From assembly GCA_913774625.1 (NCBI GenBank), contig CAJYHL010000001.1, positions 1 through 64,000 of the forward strand: 64,000 nt of DNA. The letters run 5' to 3'. Source of the DNA: an uncultured Acidovorax sp. (GTDB taxonomy: Bacteria; Pseudomonadota; Gammaproteobacteria; Burkholderiales; Burkholderiaceae_C). The notes below the pieces were generated by a model. The model was given only the letters and a program-made list of their open reading frames with translations, had not been told where the DNA came from and made no database searches. The position numbers and the translations under genes are program-made. Of the stretch, positions 35,904 through 44,802 are shown piece after piece. Every line of letters starts with the position of its first letter. The stretch's first letter is position 1.

Positions 35904-38066
35904 ATGCGACGCCCCCCTTCCGCCCGCCGCGCCCTGCCGGCCTGTTCCCTGCCCGCCCTGCTGCTGTTCTGGGGCCTGAGCGGGCCCGCCCAGGCAGCGC
36001 CCACCCCCACCGCGCCCGATGCCTGCGCGGACGGCACCACGGTCACGATAGGCGCCAGCGCTGCGGCGGATGCGGCTACGGCGGCTGCAGCGGCAGCCAT
36101 GGCGACGGCATCCGCCCCCCAGCCTGCCGCCTCCGCTCCGGCGGCGGCCGCCAGCGAGGCAGCGGCGCCGGCCTCCGCGCCCGCATCCACGCCTGCCGCC
36201 GCCGCCGCACCCCTGCCCACGCTGTGCGGGCTGCGCTCGGCCGTCACGCCGGCCGGCGCCTCGGCGCCCGTGCAGGTGAACCGCTACATGGGCATCGAAT
36301 ACGCGAAGGCCGAGCGCTTCAAGCCGCCGGTCATGCAGGCGCCCGGCGGCAACCTGGTGGCGCAGACGGTGCCGGGCCCTTTCTGCCCGCAGACGCCGCG
36401 GCCCCAGATGCCCGTGAGCGCGCAGAACGAGAACTGCCTCTACCTGAACGTCTTCACCCCGAAGGCGGCCGTGGGCGCCCAGGCCCGGCTACCGGTGCTG
36501 TTCTTCATCCACGGCGGCGGCTTCACCCGGGGCAGCGGCTACCAGCCGCTCTACGACAGCCAGCGCAGGATGCTGACGGGCAACCTGTATGACGGCTCCT
36601 ACCTCGCGGCGGCCGGCAACATGGTGGTGGTCACCATCAACTACCGCCTGGGCGCGCTGGGCTTCCTGGCTATCGACGACCCGGTGGAGAACGCCGCGCT
36701 GGGCGGCCCGCTGCGCGGCAACTTCGGCATCATGGACCAGCAGATGGCGCTGCAGTGGGTGCAGAAGTACATCGCCGACTTCGGCGGCGATCCGGCCCGG
36801 GTGACGGTGGCCGGCGGCAGCGCGGGCGCCATGTCGGCCGGCCTGCTGCTCTTCTCGGCGCCGGCCAGCGCGGGCAGCTTCCAGGCGGCCATCATGGAAA
36901 GCAATCCGGTGGCTTCCGGCTACCGCACTGCCGCACAGGCGCAGAAGCTGGGCGCGGAATTCCTCGACGCGCTGTGCAGCCGCGTCACCACCTGCGTGCA
37001 GGGCCGCTCGGTGCTGCAGCGCGCCACCACGGCGCAGATCATCACCGCCCAGTCGGCCGGCGTGTCCGGCCAGCAGGTGTCGCCGCGCACCGCCGCCGCG
37101 CGCGAGGCCGCCGCCCTGCCCCTGGCGCGGCTGCTGAGCGAGTCCTCGCTGCAGCTGCACGACGGCCTGCCCTGGGCCCCCAACGTGGACGGCCGCGTCA
37201 TCGTGAGCCAGCCGCTGGCCGGCTACGGCCCCCGGTCGGCCACTGAAGCCATGCCGCCCAAGCCCTTCGTCTTCGGCATGAACCGCGACGAAGGCGCCTT
37301 CTTCGCCCAGGTGGCCTATCAGTATCTGGGCGCGGGCCTGGATGCGCTGAGCTTCAACCGCATCATGGTGTCGCGCGTCTGGCCGCAGGACGGTGCCACC
37401 GTGCTGAACTACAACAAGGCCACGCAGGGCCGGCCCATCTACCCCTACCGCGCGCCCGGCGCGCCGGCGCCCAGCTACATGAACGGCACGGCGGTGACCC
37501 TGGCCAGCATGATCGACGACTTCGCCTTCCGCTGCGGCAACCTGGCCCTGGCGGGCCGTGCGGCGCGCCAGGCGCAGGCCGCCTCCGTGGCGGCCCCCGT
37601 GTTCGGCTACCTCTTCTCGCAGCCGCCGCTGTTCAACCAGTACTACGGCAGCCGCAGCGTGGCCGAGGTGGAGGCCTGCTCGCCCGGCAGCGGCAACGTG
37701 TGCCACGGCGCGGAGATTCCCTATGTGTTCAACACCCTGGACGCGGTCTATGCCGCCTACATACACGGCACCCAGCCTCCGCCCCCCGACAACCGCGCCC
37801 TGGCGCAGACCATGGCGGCGGCCTGGTCGAGCTTCGTGAACAACCCGGCCCAGCCCGCGCCCTGGACGCCCTCGCCGGGCCGGGGCAGCGAGATCACCAC
37901 CCTGCCCGGCTCCTGGACGCCCTACACCGGCCTCGCCTCGTCGCTGGCGCAGTGGAGCACCGCGCCCGGCAGCCCGGCGCGCATCAGCGCCTCGGCCATC
38001 GATTCGGCATCGAACTGCTCGGCGCTCTGGGACAAGGTGGCGCCGATCGGCGGCAGCGGGTCCTGA
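35904..38066 (+). CDS. Secreted type-B carboxylesterase/lipase
   Basis: A 720-residue alpha/beta hydrolase. A signal peptide ends near residue 33 (LSGPAQAAP), and a low-complexity Ala/Pro/Ser linker of about 70 residues follows. The esterase domain has YMGIEYAKAERFKPP, ENCLYLNVFTP, the oxyanion loop FFIHGGGFTRGSG, the nucleophile elbow VAGGSAGAMSAG (GGSAGA instead of the usual GESAGG), acidic residue in GMNRDEGAFF and histidine in VCHGAEIPYVF. Substrate unknown. The start MRRPPSARRALP, after a C-rich leader, is preferred to earlier in-frame codons that run over the riboswitch. Confidence 0.85.
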   Translation: MRRPPSARRALPACSLPALLLFWGLSGPAQAAPTPTAPDACADGTTVTIGASAAADAATAAAAAAMATASAPQPAASAPAAAASEAAAPASAPASTPAAAAAPLPTLCGLRSAVTPAGASAPVQVNRYMGIEYAKAERFKPPVMQAPGGNLVAQTVPGPFCPQTPRPQMPVSAQNENCLYLNVFTPKAAVGAQARLPVLFFIHGGGFTRGSGYQPLYDSQRRMLTGNLYDGSYLAAAGNMVVVTINYRLGALGFLAIDDPVENAALGGPLRGNFGIMDQQMALQWVQKYIADFGGDPARVTVAGGSAGAMSAGLLLFSAPASAGSFQAAIMESNPVASGYRTAAQAQKLGAEFLDALCSRVTTCVQGRSVLQRATTAQIITAQSAGVSGQQVSPRTAAAREAAALPLARLLSESSLQLHDGLPWAPNVDGRVIVSQPLAGYGPRSATEAMPPKPFVFGMNRDEGAFFAQVAYQYLGAGLDALSFNRIMVSRVWPQDGATVLNYNKATQGRPIYPYRAPGAPAPSYMNGTAVTLASMIDDFAFRCGNLALAGRAARQAQAASVAAPVFGYLFSQPPLFNQYYGSRSVAEVEACSPGSGNVCHGAEIPYVFNTLDAVYAAYIHGTQPPPPDNRALAQTMAAAWSSFVNNPAQPAPWTPSPGRGSEITTLPGSWTPYTGLASSLAQWSTAPGSPARISASAIDSASNCSALWDKVAPIGGSGS

Positions 38067-38083
38067 GAACGTGAACACGTTCT
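38066..38083. repeat. Small dyad with the AGAACGTG end motif
   Basis: AGAACGTG-AA-CACGTTCT is an inverted repeat with eight-base arms, starting on the last base of the carboxylesterase stop codon. Its arms equal the ends of the 285-base element at 15179-15463 brought together, with only two bases between. It may be an empty or collapsed copy, or a weak bidirectional terminator between the convergent genes. Confidence 0.45.
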
Positions 38084-38111
38084 GAGCCCACAGGGGCCGG
38101 GAGCGTGGGTT

Positions 38112-38864
38112 CTATGCGCCCTCGCCCAGCCGATAGACCCACACCGCATGCCCGCCCGGCGGCTGCAGCCGGGCGAAGGGCGTTTCGCCCGGCACCTCGA
38201 AGGCCAGGCTGACCAGCCAGCTGCCGGGGGCCATCTCGGCCCGGGCCTTGGCGGCGGCGCGGGCCATGCTTTCGGGCCGCTGGAACAGATAGACCAGCTG
38301 GTAGCCGTCCCAGCCGGCGGCCCAGATGTCGCCGCGCCGCACCCGCGCCCAGGGACAGCGCAGCGCGCAGAGCGCGCGCAGCGGCCAGCTCCATTCCAGC
38401 CCGTGCAGCTGCGCCTGCGGATAGGCGCGCCGCAGCGCGATCAGGCCGTCGCCCAGGCCGCAGCCCGCGTCCAGCACCGCCGCGCCTTCCGCCAGCGGCG
38501 CGTGCTGCGCCAGCCCGGCCAGGGCGGCGTGCGGGGTGGGAAAGAGCGGCGCGTCGCGCCAGGCGTTGAGCGGATAGACCAGTAGCAGCAGGGCCAGCGG
38601 CAGCAGCCAGGCCCAGGCCGGCACGCCTGACGCGGCCCCGGTGAGCGCCAGCGACAGCGGAAAGCCCGCCGCGATCAGCGCGCGCCGCCACCAGCCCTGG
38701 CCCAGCAGGCTGGCCGCCGTGCCCAGGGCGCAGGCCAGGGCCAGCGCGGCGGCGGCCGGCAGCCAGCGCTGCAGGCCCGCGAAGGCCAGCCAGGCGGCGC
38801 CCCAGGCCAGCAGGGCAGGCAGGGGCCAGGGTAGCCAGCGCAGGCGTGCTCCAGGGGCTGCCAA
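38112..38864 (-). CDS. Membrane-anchored class I SAM-dependent methyltransferase
   Basis: A 250-residue protein. The N-terminal 100 residues contain three or four hydrophobic helices (LPALLAWGAAWLAFAGL; AAAALALACALGTAASLL; WAWLLPLALLLLVYPLN). The C-terminal half is a small methyltransferase with motif I VLDAGCGLGDGLIALRRAYP and HGLEWSWPLRALCALRCPWA. The acceptor is unknown. It is 35 bases after parB on the same strand and may be co-transcribed with it. Confidence 0.75.
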   Translation of the reverse strand: MAAPGARLRWLPWPLPALLAWGAAWLAFAGLQRWLPAAAALALACALGTAASLLGQGWWRRALIAAGFPLSLALTGAASGVPAWAWLLPLALLLLVYPLNAWRDAPLFPTPHAALAGLAQHAPLAEGAAVLDAGCGLGDGLIALRRAYPQAQLHGLEWSWPLRALCALRCPWARVRRGDIWAAGWDGYQLVYLFQRPESMARAAAKARAEMAPGSWLVSLAFEVPGETPFARLQPPGGHAVWVYRLGEGA

Positions 38865-38899
38865 GGGCTTGTGCGCCTTTTCGTGAGGGGTGGGGCGGG

Positions 38900-39859
38900 T
38901 CAGGCGGCGGCTTCGGGGCCGCGCAGGCGCTCGATCAGGCCGTTGAGCGCGTCCAGCGAGCCGAACTGGATCGCCAGCTCGCCCATCTCCTCGGTCTGGC
39001 CGCCGCGCTTGACGCGCTTCTTGATGCGGATCTCGACAGCCGCCATCAGCAGGTCGGCCAGCTCTTCTTCCACGCGCTTGAGGTCGCGCGACTTGCCCGC
39101 GTCCTTGCGGCTGCCGGCGCTGGAGGGTGTGAGGCTGAATTCGGCGCCGAGCTTCTTCACCAGCGCCTCGGATTCGCGCACCGACAGCTTGCGCGCGGCG
39201 ATCTGGTTGCCGGCCGTGATCTGCGCTGCGCGGTCCAGCGACAGCAGCGCGCGGGCATGGCCCATGTCGATGTCGCCGGCCATCAGCATGGTCTGCACCG
39301 GCTCGGCCAGGTTCAGGAGGCGCAGCAGGTTGCTGGCGGCGCTGCGCGAGCGGCCCACGGCCTGCGCGGCCTGCTCGTGCGTGAGGCCGAATTCGCGCAC
39401 CAGGCGCGCCAGGCCCTGGGCCTCTTCCAGCGGGTTCAGGTCTTCGCGCTGGATGTTCTCGATGAGCGCCATGGCGGCGGCGGCCTCGTCGGGCACTTCG
39501 CGCACCAGCACCGGCACTTCGTCCAGGCCCGCCAGGCGCGAGGCGCGGAAGCGCCGCTCGCCCGCGATGATCTCGTACTTGCCGGCGTTCTCGCCCGACG
39601 CCAGCCGCCGCACCAGGATGGGCTGCATGATGCCCTGGGCCTTGATGCTTTCGGCCAGCTCGTAGAGCGCGCCTTCGTCCATGCGCGTGCGCGGCTGGTA
39701 GATGCCGGGCACGAGCTCGGTCAGGGGCAGCGTGCTGGGCAGGCCGGTGTTGGCGGCGGGGGCTTCGGGCGTGGCGGCGGCCGGCAGCGGATCGGCGACC
39801 TTGGGGCCGAGCAGCGCTTCGAGTCCGCGGCCGAGGCCTTTGGGTTTCTTGGTGGCCAT
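38900..39859 (-). CDS. parB: Chromosome-partitioning protein ParB
   Basis: A 319-residue ParB that binds parS, spreads as a CTP-dependent clamp and works with ParA in origin segregation. It begins MATKKPKGLGRGLEALLGPK, has ELAESIKAQGIMQPILVRRL and GERRFRASRLAG (box II), the helix-turn-helix near GLTHEQAAQAVGRSRSAASN, and a C-terminal dimerisation region. parA is 959 bases upstream, separated by two small genes. Four parS sites lie 3-8.6 kb upstream. Confidence 0.96.
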   Translation of the reverse strand: MATKKPKGLGRGLEALLGPKVADPLPAAATPEAPAANTGLPSTLPLTELVPGIYQPRTRMDEGALYELAESIKAQGIMQPILVRRLASGENAGKYEIIAGERRFRASRLAGLDEVPVLVREVPDEAAAAMALIENIQREDLNPLEEAQGLARLVREFGLTHEQAAQAVGRSRSAASNLLRLLNLAEPVQTMLMAGDIDMGHARALLSLDRAAQITAGNQIAARKLSVRESEALVKKLGAEFSLTPSSAGSRKDAGKSRDLKRVEEELADLLMAAVEIRIKKRVKRGGQTEEMGELAIQFGSLDALNGLIERLRGPEAAA

Positions 39860-39903
39860 GTGTGGATCAGTCTTTGACAGCAGTGGGATGGCGATCGGGG
39901 AAG

Positions 39904-40200
39904 TCAGCGATCGATGATGACAAGGGTTCCATGGCTGCCGCGCGCGACGGCATGGGGCACGCCTGCGGGCACGATGTAGACCTCGCCTGCGCGCACTTCG
40001 ACGCGCTTGCCTTGCAGGTCCAGGTTCATTTGTCCTTCGAGCACCAGCAAGGCCTCGTCGAACTCATGTGTTTCGTCGGGGTAGGCGGCATCGTCCATGC
40101 GGACGATCTTGACGTTCGCATCGGCCGCACGCCCCACCACCCTGGAGCGCCAGGCGTCGGGCAGTGCGTGCGCTTCAGCGAGCAGATCGATCTTGAACAT
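39904..40200 (-). CDS. Small cupin-domain protein
   Basis: A 98-residue single-domain cupin starting MFKIDLLAEAHALPDAWRSR. The metal-site motifs are ETHEFDEALLVLEGQMNLDL and AGEVYIVPAGVPHAVARGS. The role is unknown. It is 44 bases upstream of parB and 20 bases after the serine hydrolase gene, all on the minus strand. Confidence 0.83.
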   Translation of the reverse strand: MFKIDLLAEAHALPDAWRSRVVGRAADANVKIVRMDDAAYPDETHEFDEALLVLEGQMNLDLQGKRVEVRAGEVYIVPAGVPHAVARGSHGTLVIIDR

Positions 40201-40220
40201 GGCGGGTATCGACGGCGGGG

Positions 40221-40778
40221 TTACTGGCAGCGGGTCGGGATGCCGGGAACCAGCGCTTGCAGCAGCGCGAGACCCTCCGGCCAGTCCCCGAGCCCGGATT
40301 CGGCGTTGAGGTGGCCGCGCTCGCCCGCATCGTGCAGCTGCGCGCCCCAGGCGCCGGCCAGCGCGGTGGCGCGGTCCCAATGGCAATAGGGGTCGTTGCG
40401 GCTGGCGACCAGGGTGGCCGGGAATGGCAGGGGCTGGCGGGCGATGGGGCTCCAGCCGGGCAGCAGGGGCGCGACTTCGGGCGACTCCACGTCGCCGGGC
40501 GCGACCAGCAGCGCGCCCTGCACCTTGTGGGTGTTGCGCGAGTGGGCGGCCCACCAGGCGGTGAGGATGCAGCCCAGGCTGTGGGCGACCAGCACGACGG
40601 GGCCGTCGGCATCGACCACGGTCTCTTCGAGCCGGGCGGACCAGTCGCCGCGCAGCGGGCGCTGCCAGTCGTGCTGCTCCACGCGATGCCAGCCATGCAG
40701 CCGCTCCCAGCGGGTCTGCCAGTGGCCTTCGCCGGAGTTCTGCCAGCCGGGCAGGATCAGCACGTTGGACGGATTCAT
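40221..40778 (-). CDS. RBBP9/YdeN-family alpha/beta hydrolase
   Basis: A 185-residue serine hydrolase. LILPGWQNSGEGHWQTRWER is the family N-terminus, VVLVAHSLGCILTAWWAAHS carries the nucleophile, SRNDPYC the aspartate, and DAGERGHLNAESGLGDWPEG the histidine. The physiological substrate is unknown. It lies between parA and the cupin gene, on the same strand. Confidence 0.87.
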   Translation of the reverse strand: MNPSNVLILPGWQNSGEGHWQTRWERLHGWHRVEQHDWQRPLRGDWSARLEETVVDADGPVVLVAHSLGCILTAWWAAHSRNTHKVQGALLVAPGDVESPEVAPLLPGWSPIARQPLPFPATLVASRNDPYCHWDRATALAGAWGAQLHDAGERGHLNAESGLGDWPEGLALLQALVPGIPTRCQ

Positions 40779-40791
40779 GCGGTGCGCTCTG

Positions 40792-40838
40792 GTTTTGATA
40801 GCTGATGGCGCAGGTGGATCAAGCGCTGGCGGCAGTCT
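40792..40838. repeat. Possible dispersed-repeat copy running into the parA 3' end
   Basis: TTTTGATAGCTGATGGCGCA followed by GGTGGATCAAGCGCTGGCGG resembles, from memory, the Comamonadaceae intergenic repeat TTTTGATAGCTG...AAGCGCTGGCGG. The last part overlaps the parA stop codon and its final codons, so the C-terminus of ParA may derive partly from the repeat. Confidence 0.35.
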
Positions 40839-41616
40839 TGGGTGCAAGACCTTGCTGCACACGCCGCACCATCTCGCGGGCGAATTCGACGAAGGCCTGG
40901 CTGCCGCGCGCCTGCGGGTCGAACACCACGCCGGGCAGGCCGTAGCTGGGCGCTTCGGCCAGACGCACATTGCGGGGAATGACGGTGTCGAACACCTTGT
41001 CGCCGAAGTGGTCCTTGAGCTGGGCGCTGACCTGGGCCTGCAGCGTGATGCGCGGGTCGAACATCACGCGCAGCAGGCCGATGATCTGCAGGTCCTTGTT
41101 CAGGTTGGCATGCACCTGCTTGATGGTGTTGACCAGATCGGTCAGCCCTTCGAGCGCGAAGTATTCGCACTGCATGGGCACGATCACGCCGTGCGCGCTG
41201 CACAGGCCGTTGAGCGTGAGCATGGACAGGCTGGGCGGGCAGTCGATCAGCACGAAGTCGTAATCCGCAGCGACCTCGGCCAGGGCGGCTTTCAGGCGGC
41301 GCTCGCGCTGCTCCAGCGCCACCAGCTCCACTTCCGCGCCGGCCAGCTCGCGGTTGGCGCCCAGCACGCGGTAGCCGCATTGCTCGGCGGCCACGGCGGC
41401 TTCCTTGATGGAGGCGGATTCGAGCAGCACGTCATAGACGCTGAGCTCCAGCGCGCGCTTGTCCACGCCCGAACCCATGGTGGCGTTGCCCTGCGGGTCC
41501 AGGTCGACCAGCAGCACGCGCTGGCCGATCTGGGCCAGGCCGGCTGCCAGGTTGACGGTGGTGGTCGTCTTGCCGACGCCGCCCTTTTGGTTGGCGATGC
41601 AAAAAATCTGGGCCAT
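40819..41616 (-). CDS. parA: Chromosome-partitioning ATPase ParA (Soj)
   Basis: A 265-residue deviant-Walker ATPase with MAQIFCIANQKGGVGKTTTT at the N-terminus (signature lysine and P-loop), VLLVDLDPQGNATMGSGV (A' motif) and FVLIDCPPSLSMLTLNGL (B motif). It forms nucleoid-bound gradients moved by ParB-parS. It lies 104 bases after the rsmG stop. The short start MAQIF is standard; upstream ATGs in frame give non-homologous residues. Confidence 0.96.
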   Translation of the reverse strand: MAQIFCIANQKGGVGKTTTTVNLAAGLAQIGQRVLLVDLDPQGNATMGSGVDKRALELSVYDVLLESASIKEAAVAAEQCGYRVLGANRELAGAEVELVALEQRERRLKAALAEVAADYDFVLIDCPPSLSMLTLNGLCSAHGVIVPMQCEYFALEGLTDLVNTIKQVHANLNKDLQIIGLLRVMFDPRITLQAQVSAQLKDHFGDKVFDTVIPRNVRLAEAPSYGLPGVVFDPQARGSQAFVEFAREMVRRVQQGLAPKTAASA

Positions 41617-41720
41617 GGCGGAGGATGCTCGTGCGGTGGGCGATGAGGAAAGCGGGGGCCGAGTGTAAGCCACGGGGCGTTGCAGCCCTGTGGCGTGGCG
41701 GCATGCAAGCGGCGTGCGCG

Positions 41721-42419
41721 TCAGGCAGGCGCGGGACGGTCGGCGCGGCGGCGCATCCAGACGATGCAGCGTTCGGCATCCAGGCCCGGCACGGCCAGCG
41801 GTTCCACCTGGACCACGGAAACGCCCGCGGGCAGTGCGGCGATCTCGTCGGCCGGGTGCTTGCCCTTCATGGCCAGCCAGGTGCCGCCCTGCTTCAGCGC
41901 TGCGTCGGACCAGGTGGTGAAGTCGGGCAGCGAGGCGAAGGCGCGGCAGCTGACCACGTCGAAGGGCTGGGTGAGCGTCTCGACCCGCGCGTGCAGGCCG
42001 TGCAAGTTGGACAGGCGCAGCGTGGCGGCGGTCTGCTGGATGAAGGCCGCCTTCTTGGCGACCGTGTCCACGCAGCTCACGTCGAGTTCCGGGCAGCAGA
42101 TGGCGAAGACCACGCCGGGAAGGCCGCCGCCCGAGCCCACGTCCAGCAGGCGCGGCGCTGTGGTGCCCTGCCCCGCCTCGGCGGCCAGGTGGCGCTGTAG
42201 CGGAGCCACGGCGGCCAGGCTGTCCAGCAGATGGTGCGTCAGCATCTCCTGCGGGTCGCGCACGGCCGTCAGGTTGTAGACCTTGTTCCACTTCTGCAGC
42301 AGCGCAAGGAAGTCCAGCAGCAGGGCTTGCTGCGCCTCCGCCAGATCGAGGCCCAGGGCCTGGATGCCCTGCTGCAGCGGCTGCAGCAGCGGGCTGGCGA
42401 GGGAGCCTGCGGCGCTCAT
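41721..42419 (-). CDS. rsmG: 16S rRNA (guanine-527-N7)-methyltransferase RsmG
   Basis: A 232-residue methyltransferase acting on G527 of 16S r[41 protein letters not shown] and [12 protein letters not shown] are the family motifs. ATG 42419 overlaps the mnmG stop by four bases, the usual gidA-gidB arrangement. Confidence 0.95.
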   Translation of the reverse strand: MSAAGSLASPLLQPLQQGIQALGLDLAEAQQALLLDFLALLQKWNKVYNLTAVRDPQEMLTHHLLDSLAAVAPLQRHLAAEAGQGTTAPRLLDVGSGGGLPGVVFAICCPELDVSCVDTVAKKAAFIQQTAATLRLSNLHGLHARVETLTQPFDVVSCRAFASLPDFTTWSDAALKQGGTWLAMKGKHPADEIAALPAGVSVVQVEPLAVPGLDAERCIVWMRRRADRPAPA

Positions 42420-44410
42420 GCCGAAGCTTCCGTGGCGGTGGCGTCCGTGGTTTCCGCTGCAGATGCCTGTTGCGTGAAGCCCTTGAAGCCGCCCTTCTTC
42501 AGATGCACCAGCAGCAGCGAGATGGCGGCCGGCGTGACGCCCGAAATGCGCGAGGCCTGGCCCAGCGTTTCGGGCCGGTGCTTCTGCAGCTTCTGCCGCA
42601 CTTCGATGGACAGTGCGGGCACCTGCATGTAGTCCAGCGCATCGGGCAGGCGCAGGGTCTCGTAGTAGGCGGCGCGCTGCACCTCGTCGTTCTGGCGGTC
42701 GATGTAGCCGGAATACTTGGCCGAGATCTCCACCTGCTCGATTACGGCGGCGCTCAGGTCGCCCAGGGTTTCACGTGAAACATCGGCCGAGCGGTACTTG
42801 CCGCCGTCCAGGCTCATCAGGTTCTCGTAGGGCACGTCGGGCCGGCGCAGCAGATCAAAGAGCTTGTATTCGTGCTCGATGGCCTTGCCCAGCACGCGGG
42901 CCGATTCGGCGGCGGGCAGGTTGCGCGGGTTGACCCAGGTGCTCTTCAGGCGTTCTGTTTCACGTGAAACAGCATCGCGTTTGCGGCTGAAGGCATCCCA
43001 GCGGGCGTCATCGACCAGGCCCATGCGGCGCCCTGCTTCGGTCAGGCGCATATCGGCGTTGTCTTCGCGCAGCTGCAGGCGGAATTCGGCGCGGCTGGTG
43101 AACATGCGGTAGGGCTCGGTCACGCCCTTGGTGATGAGGTCGTCCACCAGCACGCCCAGGTAGGCTTCGTCGCGGCGCGGCAGCCAGGCATCTTCGCCGC
43201 GGCACTGCAGCGCGGCGTTGATGCCGGCGAAGAGGCCCTGGGCCGCGGCCTCTTCGTAGCCCGTGGTGCCGTTGATCTGGCCGGCGAAAAAGAGGCCCTG
43301 GATCTGGCGCGTCTCGAAGCTGCTCTTGAGCGAGCGCGGGTCGAAGTAGTCGTATTCGATGGCGTAGCCCGGGCGCAGGATGTGGGCGTTCTCCAGCCCG
43401 CGCATGGAGCGCACCAGGTCGTACTGCACGTCGAACGGCAGGCTGGTGGAGATGCCGTTGGGATAGAACTCGTGGGTGGTCAGGCCCTCGGGTTCCAGGA
43501 AGATCTGGTGGCTGTCCTTGTCGGCGAAGCGGTTGATCTTGTCTTCCACGCTGGGGCAGTAGCGCGGGCCCACGCCCTCGATCTTGCCGGTGAACATGGG
43601 GCTGCGGTCGAAGCCGGAGCGGATGATCTCGTGCGTGCGCTCGTTGGTGTGGGTGACCCAGCACGGCACCTGGCGCGGGTGCATGGCCGCATTGCCCATG
43701 AAGCTGAACACGGGCACCGTGCCCTCGTTCACGCCGCCGGGCATGCCGTCGCCGGGCTGCTCTTCGAGCTGGCTGAAGTCGATGCTGCGGCCGTCGATGC
43801 GCGGCGGCGTGCCGGTCTTCAGGCGCCCTTGCGGCAGCTGCAGTTCCTTGAGGCGCGCCGACAGGCTCACGGCTGGCGGGTCGCCCGCGCGGCCGGCGGA
43901 ATAGTTGTTCAGGCCCACGTGGATCTTGCCGTCCAGGAAAGTGCCGGCCGTCAGCACCACGGTGCGCGAACGGAAGGCGATGCCCACCTGCGTGACGGCG
44001 CCCACCACGCGGTCGCCTTCCACCATCAGGTCATCGACGGCCTGCTGGAACAGCCACAGGTTGGGCTGGTTCTCCAGCATGCGGCGGATGGCGGCCTTGT
44101 AGAGCACGCGGTCGGCCTGGGCACGGGTGGCGCGCACGGCCGGGCCCTTGGAGCTGTTGAGGGTGCGGAACTGGATGCCGCCTTCATCGGTGGCCAGCGC
44201 CATGGCGCCGCCCAGCGCATCGACTTCCTTGACCAGATGGCCCTTGCCGATGCCGCCGATGCTGGGGTTGCAGCTCATCTGCCCCAGCGTCTCGATGTTG
44301 TGCGTCAGCAGCAGGGTCTTGCTGCCCATGCGCGCAGCGGCGAGCGCCGCTTCGGTGCCGGCATGGCCGCCACCGACGACGATGACATCGAATTCCTGGG
44401 GGTACAACAT
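42416..44410 (-). CDS. mnmG: tRNA uridine-5-carboxymethylaminomethyl modification enzyme MnmG
   Basis: A 664-residue FAD protein that with MnmE modifies U34 of several tRNAs. It starts [20 protein letters not shown] and has [40 protein letters not shown] and [21 protein letters not shown], all typical of GidA. Two parS sites lie within the gene and are translated as VSRET at residues DVSRETLGD and AVSRETER. The C-terminus has a 15-residue Ala/Thr-rich tail. Confidence 0.96.
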   Translation of the reverse strand: MLYPQEFDVIVVGGGHAGTEAALAAARMGSKTLLLTHNIETLGQMSCNPSIGGIGKGHLVKEVDALGGAMALATDEGGIQFRTLNSSKGPAVRATRAQADRVLYKAAIRRMLENQPNLWLFQQAVDDLMVEGDRVVGAVTQVGIAFRSRTVVLTAGTFLDGKIHVGLNNYSAGRAGDPPAVSLSARLKELQLPQGRLKTGTPPRIDGRSIDFSQLEEQPGDGMPGGVNEGTVPVFSFMGNAAMHPRQVPCWVTHTNERTHEIIRSGFDRSPMFTGKIEGVGPRYCPSVEDKINRFADKDSHQIFLEPEGLTTHEFYPNGISTSLPFDVQYDLVRSMRGLENAHILRPGYAIEYDYFDPRSLKSSFETRQIQGLFFAGQINGTTGYEEAAAQGLFAGINAALQCRGEDAWLPRRDEAYLGVLVDDLITKGVTEPYRMFTSRAEFRLQLREDNADMRLTEAGRRMGLVDDARWDAFSRKRDAVSRETERLKSTWVNPRNLPAAESARVLGKAIEHEYKLFDLLRRPDVPYENLMSLDGGKYRSADVSRETLGDLSAAVIEQVEISAKYSGYIDRQNDEVQRAAYYETLRLPDALDYMQVPALSIEVRQKLQKHRPETLGQASRISGVTPAAISLLLVHLKKGGFKGFTQQASAAETTDATATEASA
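42767..42782. promoter_or_regulatory. parS site 1, inside mnmG
   Basis: GGTTTCACGTGAAACA matches the consensus TGTTTCACGTGAAACA at 15 of 16 positions. It lies in the mnmG coding sequence. ParB should bind here. Confidence 0.85.
42956..42971. promoter_or_regulatory. parS site 2, inside mnmG
   Basis: A perfect 16-base TGTTTCACGTGAAACA inside mnmG, 189 bases from site 1. It is a full palindrome and exact consensus. Confidence 0.95.
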
Positions 44411-44802
44411 GGTGCTTCACTCTCCGGGCCGATGCAGGCGGCCCTCACAAACCTGGGGGGAACCGGTAATTTTCCCACGCCCTGCCTTTTCTGTCGCCCA
44501 TGGGGTGTCGGGCCCTTGTGTTTCACGTGAAACAGATGTCTGCCGGGGCTTCCGCCGTCTCCACGTGTCTTCCAATCGATGGGGTACGACAATTTGTTGC
44601 AACGCCTGACAAGGCACTTACCCTGGGTGCCCTGATGGGCGAGGCCTGCTGAGCAATGGGTGGACGCTATCAAATGCGAAGCATGGCAGGCCGGTGAACG
44701 ATTCCTTGCCTTTGCGCTGCCGTTCGAACCACCCGGCGCAGTCGAATCCTGCGAACATGGATGGCTTGCGGGGTTCCTGCCTCGCCCTTTCTTCGTCTTC
44801 GC
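44411..44802. other. Intergenic region upstream of mnmG
   Basis: This 392-base divergent interval between mnmG and the BLUF gene holds parS site 3 (44519-44534) and must contain the mnmG promoter. GGCAC...GGTGCC near 44612-44632 forms a small hairpin. A GCTATCAAATGC fragment at 44668 resembles the dispersed 'gctat' repeats. No gene is supported. Confidence 0.6.
44519..44534. promoter_or_regulatory. parS site 3, upstream of mnmG
   Basis: A perfect 16-base TGTTTCACGTGAAACA 109 bases upstream of the mnmG start codon. It is the only one of the four sites that is intergenic. Confidence 0.96.

Noticed and set aside
34409-36247. N-terminal extension of CbiX through cobM and the riboswitch
   Set aside because: The extra residues overlap cobM and the aptamer and have no CbiX homology; the ATG at 34408 gives the canonical start and the four-base overlap typical of this operon.
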